Below, piece by piece: positions 36,444-47,960 of a stretch of DNA of 64,000 nucleotides (its first letter is position 1; each line of letters opens with the position of its first letter). The stretch lies in assembly GCF_000802205.1 (NCBI RefSeq), contig NZ_CP012850.1:248001-312000 (forward strand). The letters are read 5' to 3'. Origin of the DNA: Candidatus Nitrosocosmicus oleophilus. Its GTDB lineage: Archaea > Thermoproteota > Nitrososphaeria > Nitrososphaerales > Nitrososphaeraceae. Under the pieces are notes generated by a model. That model saw only the letters and a program-made list of their open reading frames with translations. It ran no database searches and had not been told where the DNA came from. The translations under genes and the position numbers were made by a program.

Positions 36444-37699
36444 TCAGGTCTTGGTTTCTTTCATCAAGAATATTACAACGATACCAGAAGCCAAACCTAT
36501 CCATGCAACTGCCTGAATTGCAACAAATGTGTTAAACAGGTCCGCTATAAATCCAATTCCAATGGCCCCAATAACAAAGCCCATGTCTCTCCAAAATCTG
36601 TAAACCCCCAAAGATGTAGCCCGCCAATTAGGATGTGCTATATCGCTAATTGCAGCAAGTAATGTAGGATACACCAAAGCAGTTCCCAAACCCAAAAATG
36701 ACATTCCTACAACCCAGCCCAAGGCTTCTTGTGAATATAGTATGGTCCATACCCCTATACTCTGTATGAACATTCCTGGAAAAATGAGAATTTTCCGTCC
36801 GATCTTATCAGACAGAAATCCGGTTGCAAGTTGTAAAACACCCCAAATTCCTGGATGCAATGCTTTTAGGAATCCAATATCATTTGCACTTAAACCATAA
36901 GAAGAAAAATAAAGGGTAAATAACCCCCAAGACACACCAAATATCAGATTATTTACTAACCCCGCTTGACTTATAGCAAGCAAGGAACGGTTCTTCCAAG
37001 ATGTTTGCAAAAAGACTTGAACGAACTTCAAGTTTCCGTTCATCTCAACATTATTCTCATCTACAGGTTTTGACTTATCCTGAGTTTCTATCTCCAGAAG
37101 AGTAAACTTTCTTGTATCTTTCACTATTAGCCACGATATCAATAGTCCAAGAACAGCAAAAATAATTCCAAGATAAAATGGGTATGGCTTTAATCCATAC
37201 ACAGATGCAATATAACCAGTGATAAAACCTACAATGGCCACAGCAAAATATCCTGAAAACTCATTGAATCCAAGTGCAAAACCTCTTTTCTCTTTTCCTA
37301 CAAGGTCGATCTTCATGTTCACTGTCATGGACCAAGCGAGACCTTGATTGATACCAAGAAATACGTTTGCAATTATGACCCAGTTCCAGTCTGGTGCTAA
37401 AATCAATATTATCGGAACAGGTATCCCAAATAACCAACCCAAGATTAATACATTTTTTCTACCCCATTTGTCAGAGATTTTTCCTGCAAAAAGGTTCAGG
37501 AATGCCTTGACTAACCCAAAACTTGCAATAAAGGATACTATCAATGCATTAGATTGAATATCAAATTCGTTTGCTCCAATAAGAGGAACTACAGTTTGTT
37601 CTAATCCAATCATGGATCCGACAAATGCGTTAACCAATACAAGAATTAAGAATTGATTAATGTTAGGACGTAGACCTAGTCTAATTGTTTTATCTTCAT
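36444..37699 (-). CDS. MFS transporter (12 helices)
   Basis: The intact frame begins at 37637 (397 residues) but starts inside the first membrane helix. Coding sequence clearly continues upstream (TIRLGLRPNINQFLILVL). ATG 37697-37699 followed by one extra A in the A4 run (complement of 37688-37691) gives MKIKTIRLGLRPNINQF and joins the frame, so the real gene probably starts at 37699. Motif A is LNLFAGKISDKWGRKN; a second copy is LATGFLSDKIGRKIL in the second half. About 12 helices with a charged central loop (about residues 185-215). Substrate unknown. Confidence 0.8.
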
Positions 37700-38011
37700 C
37701 CCTGTCTTTATTGATATTAAATCAATATGTTCTCTATATAATAAGAATTAAGTTTTTTGGGCTACTTTCGAAAGACATCTTATGGATTTTCATGCGTAAA
37801 CAAATCAATGTAAATAAACAATTATAGAGTTATTAAAATAGCAAAAAGAAAAGAAGGTAGAAAAGAATGTCGTTGTCCTGCTGTATTGCTATAAGAGTTT
37901 TCTTGGTTTTGGATGTTGATGTCGTTACCAGAACCTATTATATATTTCATGATACAATGTGTCATGAGGAATCAGATTCAAAATATCTTGTTATTAAAAA
38001 ATCTAAAAGGA
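37700..38011. other. gap without recognised gene
   Basis: AT-rich. Short open frames exist on both strands, but none has protein-like features. Confidence 0.4.
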
Positions 38012-38796
38012 TTATGAACTCTTTTTGCTTAGCCGTCTAAAATCAGAGGAACTGATAAATTCGGATTGCGATTCAGACAGACAACAATCCTGGACTTTTG
38101 ATTGTTGTTGATTTCTCATCTTCCTTGTCGATTCGACCAGTGTTAGTGTGAATGTTCCAATTATCAAGGCTAGAGGAATAGCCATGAATGCAGAATATTG
38201 ATAAAATAGAATAGTTACAGTCTCTGCTGTTAATATACATGCACTTTCTGCAGTAATCAAAACTATCAAACTAGTCCTTAAAATGTTTTTCATTTGTGGG
38301 TTATTCCAATTATCAATAAAGTGTGTAAATCCTCGCTTAAAATTAACAAATGTCGTTATCAAATTAAAGATAAAACCTTTACTTGCATTTTCTTCCAAAA
38401 AGGAACAACAACCCCGTATTTTTTTATCTCCTGAGTATTTTTAAAATCATATCGTCCTATTATAGTCATAAAGGTTGAAAAACCTGCTAATGCAAATCCC
38501 AAAGTATATGCTATAACAATCCCATATAGATTGAAACCAAAAACAGATATTCCAATATTTTCTCCTATTTCAGCGCAAATAATACATAGAATTTCAATAC
38601 CTAGAGCGGCAATGAATGTTCTTCTAATGTTTTGAGATATCTGTCGGAAAAAGTAGGACCTCTTCCAAGGATTAAATTTATTTGTATGGGCAGATATACA
38701 ACAGCAAGATTTCTTATCGCAGTTTTTACATTTCCAAATGACATCTGAACATGCTTCTGGAGAGCATTTGCACTCAGCACATGTCAAATGTTGCAT
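38012..38796 (-). CDS. Cys-rich membrane protein split by a one-base frame break
   Basis: Two overlapping frames (38359-38796, 145 residues; 38012-38398, 128 residues) read as one protein. Adding one A in AAGAAAATG (complement of 38388-38391) joins ...VVPFWKK to NASKGFIFNLITTF. The combined product of about 260 residues has a Cys-rich N-terminus (CAECKCSPEACSDVIWKCKN, then CDKKSCCC), probably a metal-binding knuckle. About four to five membrane helices follow, then a polar tail ending RRLSKKSS. No family recognised. Overlapping genes with translational coupling are the alternative. Confidence 0.6.
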
Positions 38797-38880
38797 TTAG
38801 AGTATATCCCCAATTACAGCGTAAATAAAGATTACATCAAATAATTAGGTATAGTTAATCCGCTGATTGTCTAATGTTGT

Positions 38881-38926
38881 CTAACTGGACACGTGGGATA
38901 CGATTCAAGGTTGAACATGATCTCAG
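38881..38926 (+). repeat. dispersed element, diverged type II
   Basis: CTGGACACGTGGGATACGAT then TCAAGGTTGAACATGATC. It has lost one G of the GGGG and part of the left core. It lies in a divergent gap. Confidence 0.7.
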
Positions 38927-38996
38927 CAAGATGATAACGATTTTGATTTAAGACGGATTCAAAAACTTAATTAATTTGAATATTTAAGATGATTAT

Positions 38997-39995
38997 TTGG
39001 GTCAAGACAATCTTAATTCTAATATCGACGATACCAATGGAAATAAAAATACCACACATATCATGTATGACCCAGAATCTATACTCAAGAAAGGTGTAGA
39101 ATTTCTGCAAAACATAAATAATAAAATGGATATATGCGTAGACGCTAATGCACCTTCTACTATAGTCACTATTCCAGATTATTTTATCAATTATAAGACA
39201 CTAGCAAAAAGAGGCTGTAAAATCAGATTTCTTACTGAAATTACTAAAGAAAACTTGGCATATTGTAAGGAAATAATGAAAGTCGTTGATGAATTCTGTC
39301 ACTTAGATGGTATCAAGGGAGGAATTGCTGTTAGTGAAAAGGAATTTATGTCTACAACTCGGATAATTCAAAAACGATTAATTATTCAATGCATTTATAG
39401 TGATATAGAAGCAGTTGTAGAACAAGGTCAATATATTTTTGACTCGTTTTGGACCAACGCAATTCCTGCGCTGGATCGAATAAAAGAAATAGAAAAAGGG
39501 GTAAAACGTGAATTCATTGAAACTATTCGAAACCTTGCAGAAATTGAAAAATTGCTACAAGTAATTTTTAAACACACTGTTGCAGAGATATTAATAATAC
39601 TGTCAGATAATGAGGATATCTACAAACAGAATATAGAGTACATCATTAAATTATTAACAGAATTCGTTTCTATATCAGATAAAATAAAGATTAAATTGTT
39701 GATACATCGAAATGCGTATACTCATCATATAGTAACAAAATACTTATCAGAGTATTTAAAGGCCGAGAAAGTTGAAATTCATTATCTAAAAGATTTATTC
39801 AAAACTAATTTGATGTTAGTAATTTCTGATAAAATGGTATCTATAGCAATTGAATCCAAGGATAAAGGACAAGAAAATGTCTATGCAAAAGCTTTACCAT
39901 TTGGGCTGGCTACTTATTCAAATAGTGAACCTACTGTTAGTTCTTTATTAGCCATTTTCGATAATTTATGGATACAATCCGCAAGCAATTCATAA
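38997..39995 (+). CDS. stand-alone sensor protein related to thaumarchaeal histidine-kinase input domains
   Basis: 332 residues, TTG start, soluble. Residues about 22-168 match the input module common in Nitrososphaera-type histidine kinases: GVEFLQNINNKMDICVDANA, KRGCKIRFLTEITKENLAYC, EFCHLDGIKGG and EAVVEQGQYIFDSFWTNAIP. Residues about 190-330 form a second, PLD-like module like the N-terminus of the kinase at 11011-12240. No kinase, receiver or DNA-binding domain is present, so it may act by titrating a signal or pairing with a separate kinase. Confidence 0.65.
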   Translation: MGQDNLNSNIDDTNGNKNTTHIMYDPESILKKGVEFLQNINNKMDICVDANAPSTIVTIPDYFINYKTLAKRGCKIRFLTEITKENLAYCKEIMKVVDEFCHLDGIKGGIAVSEKEFMSTTRIIQKRLIIQCIYSDIEAVVEQGQYIFDSFWTNAIPALDRIKEIEKGVKREFIETIRNLAEIEKLLQVIFKHTVAEILIILSDNEDIYKQNIEYIIKLLTEFVSISDKIKIKLLIHRNAYTHHIVTKYLSEYLKAEKVEIHYLKDLFKTNLMLVISDKMVSIAIESKDKGQENVYAKALPFGLATYSNSEPTVSSLLAIFDNLWIQSASNS

Positions 39996-40028
39996 TTATC
40001 TAAGTATGAATTCATAATATGTTTGGAT

Positions 40029-40194
40029 ACGGCAGTGGGGATGTGTTAAAGATATGATATTAACTCGAATTAATTCTATAGGAGAGTTTTGAGAAGGGTT
40101 CAAATACCAGGGAGTCATAATATCATTACTAAGTACAGTATCATTGAGTTTGGGCGCGTGGGGATTAAGTTCCCAGTGGTAGTAGGGTTCTAAT
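40029..40194 (+). repeat. dispersed element, doublet (degraded left, type I right)
   Basis: GGCAGTGGGGATGTGTTAAAG on the left (GTGGGG at 40035) and GAGTTTGGGCGCGTGGGG on the right (GTGGGG at 40158), 123 nt apart. GGGTTCAAATACC and CATAATATCATTACTAAGT lie between. The type I tail ends GGTAGTAGGGTTCTAATA. It lies in a convergent gap. Confidence 0.85.
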
Positions 40195-40209
40195 ATATTA
40201 TACAATTAT

Positions 40210-40806
40210 TTATTGTGATTTTAGAATTGACAATATCATATTCCTAACTTGTATCCAATACTTCAAATTCTCTAAATCCCTAGAAGGCTCCATTAATATT
40301 TCGAAAGCAATTCCATTAAACAATGCCAAAAGTACTTTTGACATTTCCTCCGTATTTTTTATACTCTTTTTTAATATTCCATTTTGAATTGCTTCATCCA
40401 ATACTTTCTCAATCGATTCTGTTACTTTAGCGCTGCAGATAATTAACTCGTTTTTGATCTTATCGCTTCTTCTTGACGCACACCACATTTCAAACAAAAA
40501 TGCATAAAAGTCAGGATATTCCTTAAAGCTTTGGATACAGTCCTTGATGATATTATCCGCTATTTCTTCTGCAGTTTTTCCTTTAATACCCTTAATGGTA
40601 GTTTGAATAATATTTTCAGAGCTATACGCCAAGACTTTACTTACCAAATCTTCCTTATTCGAAAAATAATAATGTAATATGCCTCTACTTACCCCAGATT
40701 CTGTTGCTATGTTTGCTATTGTAGTATTTTCATATCCATTTTTAGCAAGGACCTTCAATGCATTCTTTAAAATTTCATTGATCTTTTGCTCTTTGCTTTC
40801 ACTCAA
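40210..40806 (-). CDS. TetR family transcription regulator
   Basis: 198 residues. Residues about 8-55 are a classical TetR helix-turn-helix: ILKNALKVLAKNGYENTTIA, then NIATESGVSRGILHYYFSNK and EDLVSKVL. The rest is the all-helical ligand-binding domain. It is divergent from the FAD oxidoreductase gene, and two inverted repeats lie between them, so it very likely represses itself and that gene. Inducer unknown. Confidence 0.9.
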   Translation of the reverse strand: MSESKEQKINEILKNALKVLAKNGYENTTIANIATESGVSRGILHYYFSNKEDLVSKVLAYSSENIIQTTIKGIKGKTAEEIADNIIKDCIQSFKEYPDFYAFLFEMWCASRRSDKIKNELIICSAKVTESIEKVLDEAIQNGILKKSIKNTEEMSKVLLALFNGIAFEILMEPSRDLENLKYWIQVRNMILSILKSQ

Positions 40807-40845
40807 TCTGTCAATAAACTAGGTAATCGGTCTAATATAAATTTA

Positions 40846-40859
40846 GTTGGATAGCCAAC
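40846..40859. promoter_or_regulatory. probable TetR operator 1
   Basis: GTTGGATAGCCAAC, a perfect 5-bp inverted repeat with a 4-bp centre, followed by CAA. It lies 40 bases upstream of the TetR start. Confidence 0.65.
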
Positions 40860-40891
40860 CAAATATTAATAAGATAGCTTGTTGTTAATAA

Positions 40892-40905
40892 GTTGGATGA
40901 CTAAC
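40892..40905. promoter_or_regulatory. probable TetR operator 2
   Basis: GTTGGATGACTAAC, followed by CAA as in operator 1. It ends 18 bases before ATG 40924 of the oxidoreductase, where it would block transcription or initiation there. Confidence 0.6.
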
Positions 40906-40923
40906 CAATTTATAAATATAACA

Positions 40924-42288
40924 ATGGACAAGCCCATAGACAAGACAAAAGAGGTAGCAATAATTGGTGGAGGTTTAGCCGGTCTTACTGCCGCGGTATA
41001 TATATCTCGAAATGGAAAGAATGTTACTATTATAGAAAAATCTAGTGAATTTGGTGGAAGAGCTAGAACCACCATGAAGGATGGATTCTATTTTAATCAG
41101 GGTCCCCATGCACTCTACGCAGATGGGCTAGGATCTAGAATTTTAAATGAATTAAACGTAATATATAATGGTAAAAAAGTTGACTATACCAAATATTTTG
41201 TTAAGGATAAAGAAAAGATACATCAATCGCCTATTAAATTAAGTCAGCTTTTAGCAACAAAATTACTAAAGGGTTTCAGAGGTAAGATTGAAATTATAAG
41301 ATTTTTAATTAAATTGAACAAGATGAATCTTGATGGACTCCAGAGGATCAGTTTTCAGGAATGGTTAGACAAGAGTTTCAAAAATTCTGACTCTAAAGAC
41401 TTTGTAAAAATGCTAGGTAGGATTTCCACATATACTTATAATGCAGAAAACTTGAGTGCCAAATTAGCATTAAATCAAATAAAAACAGCTGTTGCTGGAG
41501 GTGTAATCTACATAGATGAAGGATGGCAGACCTTAGTAGATCAACTAACTGATATTGCGAAAAGGAATGGGGTAAAGTTTGTGTACGGTAAGAATGTGGA
41601 TTTTATTGCGCAAAGTTATGACAATAATGGACCAAATAGACAATTAAAATGGAAAATTAGATTATCTAACAATACGGCCATTTCATATTATAATGTCATT
41701 ATTGCAACTAATCCTTCTCATGTATATAGTCTTTTAAAGGACAACGCGTTAGTCAATCCTGAGTTTCTTAGTCACCTTGAAAAAATGAATAGACCTGCTA
41801 GGGTTGCAACTTTAGACATTGCATTAAGCGGTCTTCCTAATCCCAATGTTTATGGAGCATATGGAATGGATGTACCTTTGTACCTATCATTGCATTCTGA
41901 GTTCGCTAAACTGTCGGTCGATGGAAATGGAGTGCTATTTCATGCAATAAAATATTTGGATTCCTCTACCGAGCTAAATCCAATACAAGATAAAATGGAG
42001 TTAGAAGGGCTCTTAGATATGGTTCAGCCTGGCTGGAGAAAAATGGTTGTGAGGCAACGCTTCCTTCCAAACATGATAGCTTCCAATACCTTTCTTAATA
42101 ATAATAAAGGTTTTATGGAAAACAGACCTAACATGGAGGTTCCAGGAGTAGATAATCTTTACATTATCGGTGATTGGGTAGGTCCAGACGGAATGTTGGC
42201 AGATACAAGCTTTGCAAGTGCTAAAGCAGTAGCACTAAAAATTCTGAGTGAAAATAAGGAAATTGAAATACATGATGGGAAACTATAA
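40924..42288 (+). CDS. FAD-dependent oxidoreductase (phytoene desaturase / amine oxidase superfamily)
   Basis: About 454 residues from ATG 40924. A frame from TTG 40879 exists, but its extra 15 residues overlap the operator-like repeat, so 40924 is preferred. The FAD-binding motif VAIIGGGLAGLTAAVYISRN lies at the N-terminus, with IIEKSSEFGGRARTT following and a C-terminal NLYIIGDWVGPDGMLADTSF that closes the cofactor site. The fold is that of carotenoid desaturases, protoporphyrinogen oxidase and amine oxidases; the substrate is not clear. Controlled by the divergent TetR protein. Confidence 0.85.
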   Translation: MDKPIDKTKEVAIIGGGLAGLTAAVYISRNGKNVTIIEKSSEFGGRARTTMKDGFYFNQGPHALYADGLGSRILNELNVIYNGKKVDYTKYFVKDKEKIHQSPIKLSQLLATKLLKGFRGKIEIIRFLIKLNKMNLDGLQRISFQEWLDKSFKNSDSKDFVKMLGRISTYTYNAENLSAKLALNQIKTAVAGGVIYIDEGWQTLVDQLTDIAKRNGVKFVYGKNVDFIAQSYDNNGPNRQLKWKIRLSNNTAISYYNVIIATNPSHVYSLLKDNALVNPEFLSHLEKMNRPARVATLDIALSGLPNPNVYGAYGMDVPLYLSLHSEFAKLSVDGNGVLFHAIKYLDSSTELNPIQDKMELEGLLDMVQPGWRKMVVRQRFLPNMIASNTFLNNNKGFMENRPNMEVPGVDNLYIIGDWVGPDGMLADTSFASAKAVALKILSENKEIEIHDGKL

Positions 42289-42339
42289 CATTAGTTCCAC
42301 TCCTACCATTGAAGGGTTTAAAATATTCTCTATTCATTA

Positions 42340-42396
42340 GTGGTAACAGTTCTCATCCGTGGGGATTAAGTTCCCGGTGGTAATGGGGTTCTAATA
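42340..42396 (+). repeat. dispersed element, type I 3' module
   Basis: AACAGTTCTCATCCGTGGGG then ATTAAGTTCCC and GGTAATGGGGTTCTAATAC. The left core is replaced by TCTCATCC while the 3' module is intact. It lies in a convergent gap. Confidence 0.8.
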
Positions 42397-42481
42397 CATT
42401 GATCAAGAATATTTATTTAGATAACATTAAAATAATCAAACAGCCGGTCAGGCTTATAATCCATTAGGTATAAGGGAACTG

Positions 42482-44881
<2,400 letters not shown>

Positions 44882-44939
44882 TCACCTTTATCGTTTTTTT
44901 TTGGTAAAATAAAAATTGAAAATGTCTTTTCGTCTTTTC

Positions 44940-45509
44940 TTACTCTATTTTGATTTCTTTTGCATTTGCCTTTGTCTGTTTCTTTAATTTTAACTTTAGC
45001 TCTAGGACACCGTTTGAATAACTGGCTTTTGTGGACTCATCATCCATTTCTACATCTACAGGAATCTCTGCATGGTATTTTTTCTGATCCTTTTCTCCGT
45101 GTATAGTTATGAGATTCCCTACTGTACTTACCTTGATATTTTCTTTTGATAGCCCAGGCATTTCTGCTGTTACAACAAGAGTATTGTTTTTTTCATCCAC
45201 CGCTGTATCTACTAATGGTTGTCTAACACTTGATTGTTCTACTAGTCCTTTGGCTCCTGGTCTAACATTTCCAAATTCTCTGACATGAGGCTTACCGTCT
45301 GCTCCTATCGTTATTTGGTATCCGTAATAATATGGAAATGTTGATGCTTCTCTAAATGAGTCTGCTGTCATAGGACTAATACCTCTTGCGGTATTAAAGA
45401 CCCTGTTCATCATATCTTCAGCTTGTGCGAACTCTCGATCCATTTCATTAAAAAAATTTCTGAATGCATTTCTTCTTGGAATTATTTCTCCATCCCAATA
45501 GTCAAACAT
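44940..45509 (-). CDS. Hsp20/alpha-crystallin small heat-shock protein
   Basis: 189 residues. The alpha-crystallin domain (about residues 95-180) shows VDTAVDEKNNTLVVTAEMPG, LSKENIKVSTVGNLITIHG and SYSNGVLELKLKLKK (the conserved GVLELKLP-like end). The N-terminus is Phe/Met/Arg-rich with a DREFAQAEDMMNRVF helix. It holds unfolded proteins for refolding. It is the first gene of the likely operon with Cdc48. Confidence 0.9.
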   Translation of the reverse strand: MFDYWDGEIIPRRNAFRNFFNEMDREFAQAEDMMNRVFNTARGISPMTADSFREASTFPYYYGYQITIGADGKPHVREFGNVRPGAKGLVEQSSVRQPLVDTAVDEKNNTLVVTAEMPGLSKENIKVSTVGNLITIHGEKDQKKYHAEIPVDVEMDDESTKASYSNGVLELKLKLKKQTKANAKEIKIE

Positions 45510-45635
45510 TCAAATCACCTTAACAAGTGTGTAAAGGATATTACAAATATATTTTTTTCTAACATTTTTGTTTGGAAAATAATAAAGTAAAATATAAATT
45601 ACAGATTTTAAAATAAATAAAGGCGGTGATAAGTT

Positions 45636-46061
45636 ATGAATACAAAAGAATTTGTAACAAACATCATCAACACAAGTCAAAAAAAAATAGTCGAGAGAGT
45701 TAGATGCATGCCAAAACTATTGTCTATAACCATAATATCCGTGCTAGGATTGCTTCCTATGACATCAGTACCGAGTATAGCTGTGACAGCGTATGCGCAA
45801 CACCTACAATCACAACCTACTGTTCCATGGTATCAATCATTAGAGATAGCACATTCCAAAGTACAAGCAGCTTTGTCTCCTGGTGCATTCGGACACGGTA
45901 TCCCGGGGTTACATAATATGTCCACAAATGACGTTCTGGTACTCCTTGGATTAACCGCACTAGGATTTATGGCTGTATATATCGCTGTTAAAGTATTACT
46001 TCGATACTTGAATGAAGGGAAGGTGAACGTGGCAATTCGTTGTAACGGCAAGATGATCTAA
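45636..46061 (+). CDS. small secreted then membrane-anchored protein
   Basis: 141 residues, ATG preceded by a GGCGGTGAT ribosome-binding site. A signal-like helix (about residues 28-50, cleavage near AYAQ), an outside region with HLQSQPTVPWYQSLEIAHSK and GAFGHGIPGLHN, then a C-terminal membrane helix (about residues 100-122) and a short basic tail. Unknown function. It is divergent from Hsp20, so it may share stress control. Confidence 0.6.
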   Translation: MNTKEFVTNIINTSQKKIVERVRCMPKLLSITIISVLGLLPMTSVPSIAVTAYAQHLQSQPTVPWYQSLEIAHSKVQAALSPGAFGHGIPGLHNMSTNDVLVLLGLTALGFMAVYIAVKVLLRYLNEGKVNVAIRCNGKMI

Positions 46062-46108
46062 AATAGTCGTTCGTTAAATACTCAATATTTATTTTCTTTG
46101 TGAAATAA

Positions 46109-46309
46109 TTGACATCTAATAATATTGCAAAAAAGCATAGAATAGCCAACCAGATTAAATATGAGGTTATCAAAACTTATACAAATATCTCTATTTTTGT
46201 TATGTGGTGGCCCTCTCTAAATATTCTAGGTATTTTGATAAAGTTGCTTATGACAACGAACAGAATTTTTTTATGTAGTTTTAGGATTTTTGGTTATATA
46301 AAGATATGA
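46109..46309 (+). CDS. doubtful small open frame
   Basis: 66 residues from TTG, overlapping the start of the zinc-finger gene by 4 bases. The sequence has moderate hydrophobicity (SIFVMWWPSLNILGILIKLL) but no other support. Confidence 0.25.
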   Translation: MTSNNIAKKHRIANQIKYEVIKTYTNISIFVMWWPSLNILGILIKLLMTTNRIFLCSFRIFGYIKI

Positions 46310-46527
46310 GCTGTAACGGAATATGTGAAAGATTCAGAGCAAAAAAAATTCCCACTATCTCCTCTAGATACTCGCAGGGACATAAAAGATGCAGTGTTTG
46401 TGAGATTTTTATACATTGGGACAATAGTCCTTATTGTCCATGTTGTAGTTATAAGCTGAGAACCCGATCATTTCGTGGACTAGGAGCAGGCAAGAAAAAA
46501 AGAGAAAAATTAATTAAAAGATATTAA
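46306..46527 (+). CDS. small zinc-ribbon protein
   Basis: 73 residues. Cys29-x2-Cys32 (RCSVCEIF) and Cys44-x2-Cys47 (YCPCC) form a zinc ribbon; two further cysteines lie at 3 and 7. The C-terminus is strongly basic (GAGKKKREKLIKRY), suggesting nucleic-acid binding. Small zinc-ribbon proteins of this build are frequent in Thaumarchaeota. Confidence 0.65.
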   Translation: MSCNGICERFRAKKIPTISSRYSQGHKRCSVCEIFIHWDNSPYCPCCSYKLRTRSFRGLGAGKKKREKLIKRY

Positions 46528-46599
46528 TAATTCATCTTAAATTGATTTTGTCAGTTCTCACAAATGAGAAATTATATATATTACTACTTACCACTTTAA

Positions 46600-46656
46600 G
46601 TATCATTATGTTTGGGCGCGTTGGGATTAAGTTTCCTGTGTATAAGGGCTCTATTG
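46600..46656 (+). repeat. dispersed element, type I, slightly diverged
   Basis: TATCATTATGTTTGGGCGCG then TTGGGATTAAGTTTCC and GTATAAGGGCTCTATTGC. It lies in a convergent gap together with the next copy. Confidence 0.8.
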
Positions 46657-46954
46657 CAATGTTAATCCGTCATGTCCATATTATGAGCACTTTTAATCCT
46701 ATTTACCGATTAATATGAAGGCACCCATTTAGTGAATGTTCTGATGTAATCTTTGTATATATCCAAATGTACTCTTGTAACACTTAATAGTGTCAAAAGG
46801 CATATATAGTATGTGGAAAACGAAACATATTCTACAGGTTCTATGATGTCTATATCTTCACTCTATAAGGCTATTGCTGCCAGGAAAGTAAAATAAATAA
46901 ACCTATATAATATCCAGTTTCTTTTTTCGAGCTACAATTTTTTAAGTATGGTCA

Positions 46955-47007
46955 GGTAGTAACGCTGTCAGCCGTGGGATAAGGATCAAGGCTGAATAGA
47001 ATCCTGG
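46955..47007 (+). repeat. dispersed element, diverged type II
   Basis: GTCAGCCGTGGGATAAGGAT then CAAGGCTGAATAGAATCC. The loop GGTT is changed to GGCT. It ends 10 bases before the stop of the next gene on the other strand. Confidence 0.7.
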
Positions 47008-47016
47008 TGCTTGATT

Positions 47017-47478
47017 CTACTGCTGATAATCCAAAGCGAATTTATCAAATTCTATTGCTGCAATCAGACATGCTCTGGCAACTACATGAACAGCATGCAT
47101 AAATAATTCTCGTGTCAAATTATCAAAAAATAAAGGATATATCAACGTGAGTCCGATGGAGTTACCCTCCTTGTTTGTTTGTAATGAACAAAATACACCC
47201 ACTTTCAACAAATCCTTGGTCAGTTGTGTTCGAAAATCATTAACTATTTTGTCATCTGCATTGTGTAAAGTTTTACCGTCTTGAGTTAACAGACGAGGTC
47301 TTGATATAATTTCGACCCTTCCAACATCGTTTTTATAAACATATACTCCTATTTTAAAATCTTCAAAATAACTGGTGTTAACAATAGAAACTGTATTATC
47401 GTCATCTATTGTTTCGTCTACAGAAATGGAAACATCAATATCTTTTGGACTCAAAGTTGTTTTGCTAATTTCAGGCAT
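47017..47478 (-). CDS. conserved-looking soluble hypothetical protein
   Basis: 153 residues, no signal. An N-terminal beta-rich half (DIDVSISVDETIDDDNTVSI, YFEDFKIGVYVYKNDVGRVE) precedes a helical end (FMHAVHVVARACLIAAIEFD). The Val/Ile-strand pattern followed by a helix suggests a compact alpha/beta fold, but I cannot name the family. Confidence 0.55.
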   Translation of the reverse strand: MPEISKTTLSPKDIDVSISVDETIDDDNTVSIVNTSYFEDFKIGVYVYKNDVGRVEIISRPRLLTQDGKTLHNADDKIVNDFRTQLTKDLLKVGVFCSLQTNKEGNSIGLTLIYPLFFDNLTRELFMHAVHVVARACLIAAIEFDKFALDYQQ

Positions 47479-47735
47479 TGGTATCTATTGTTATAGCTGT
47501 TTAAAAAATATTCAGATTTGAGAATTTTGAAAATGATGATTCTTGTTATAAAATGAGAGTAATACGAGTATCGATTGACTAAAAATATTGTTGACATTTT
47601 GACCAACATCTTAGAAGGCGAATGTAAGTCTCAAAGTAGGAAGTAGTAGGATTCTATAACTTTGGCTAGGACAAGTAATTATTTGATTAGACTATGCATT
47701 TTAGTATTTAATTTGTGATAAGGATTACGTCACAG

Positions 47736-47791
47736 ATAGTAATAGTCTGGGCACGTGGGGATTAAGTTCCTGGTGGTAATTGGGTTCTAAT
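47736..47791 (+). repeat. dispersed element, type I 3' module
   Basis: TAATAGTCTGGGCACGTGGGG then ATTAAGTTCC and GGTAATTGGGTTCTAATAA. It lies in a divergent gap. Confidence 0.8.
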
Positions 47792-47960
47792 AAAAGTGGT
47801 TGATGCTCACTCACCCTAAACATTCTAAATCTTTTTCCAATTAGGTTTTGTCGTTTGACCCAAAGATCTCTATCTATGTTGTCAATTTCAAACTGCCATT
47901 TTTATCTCTGAGTAAGATCCAGAACTGAAATTTATAATACCGCCACTATGATAATATAAA

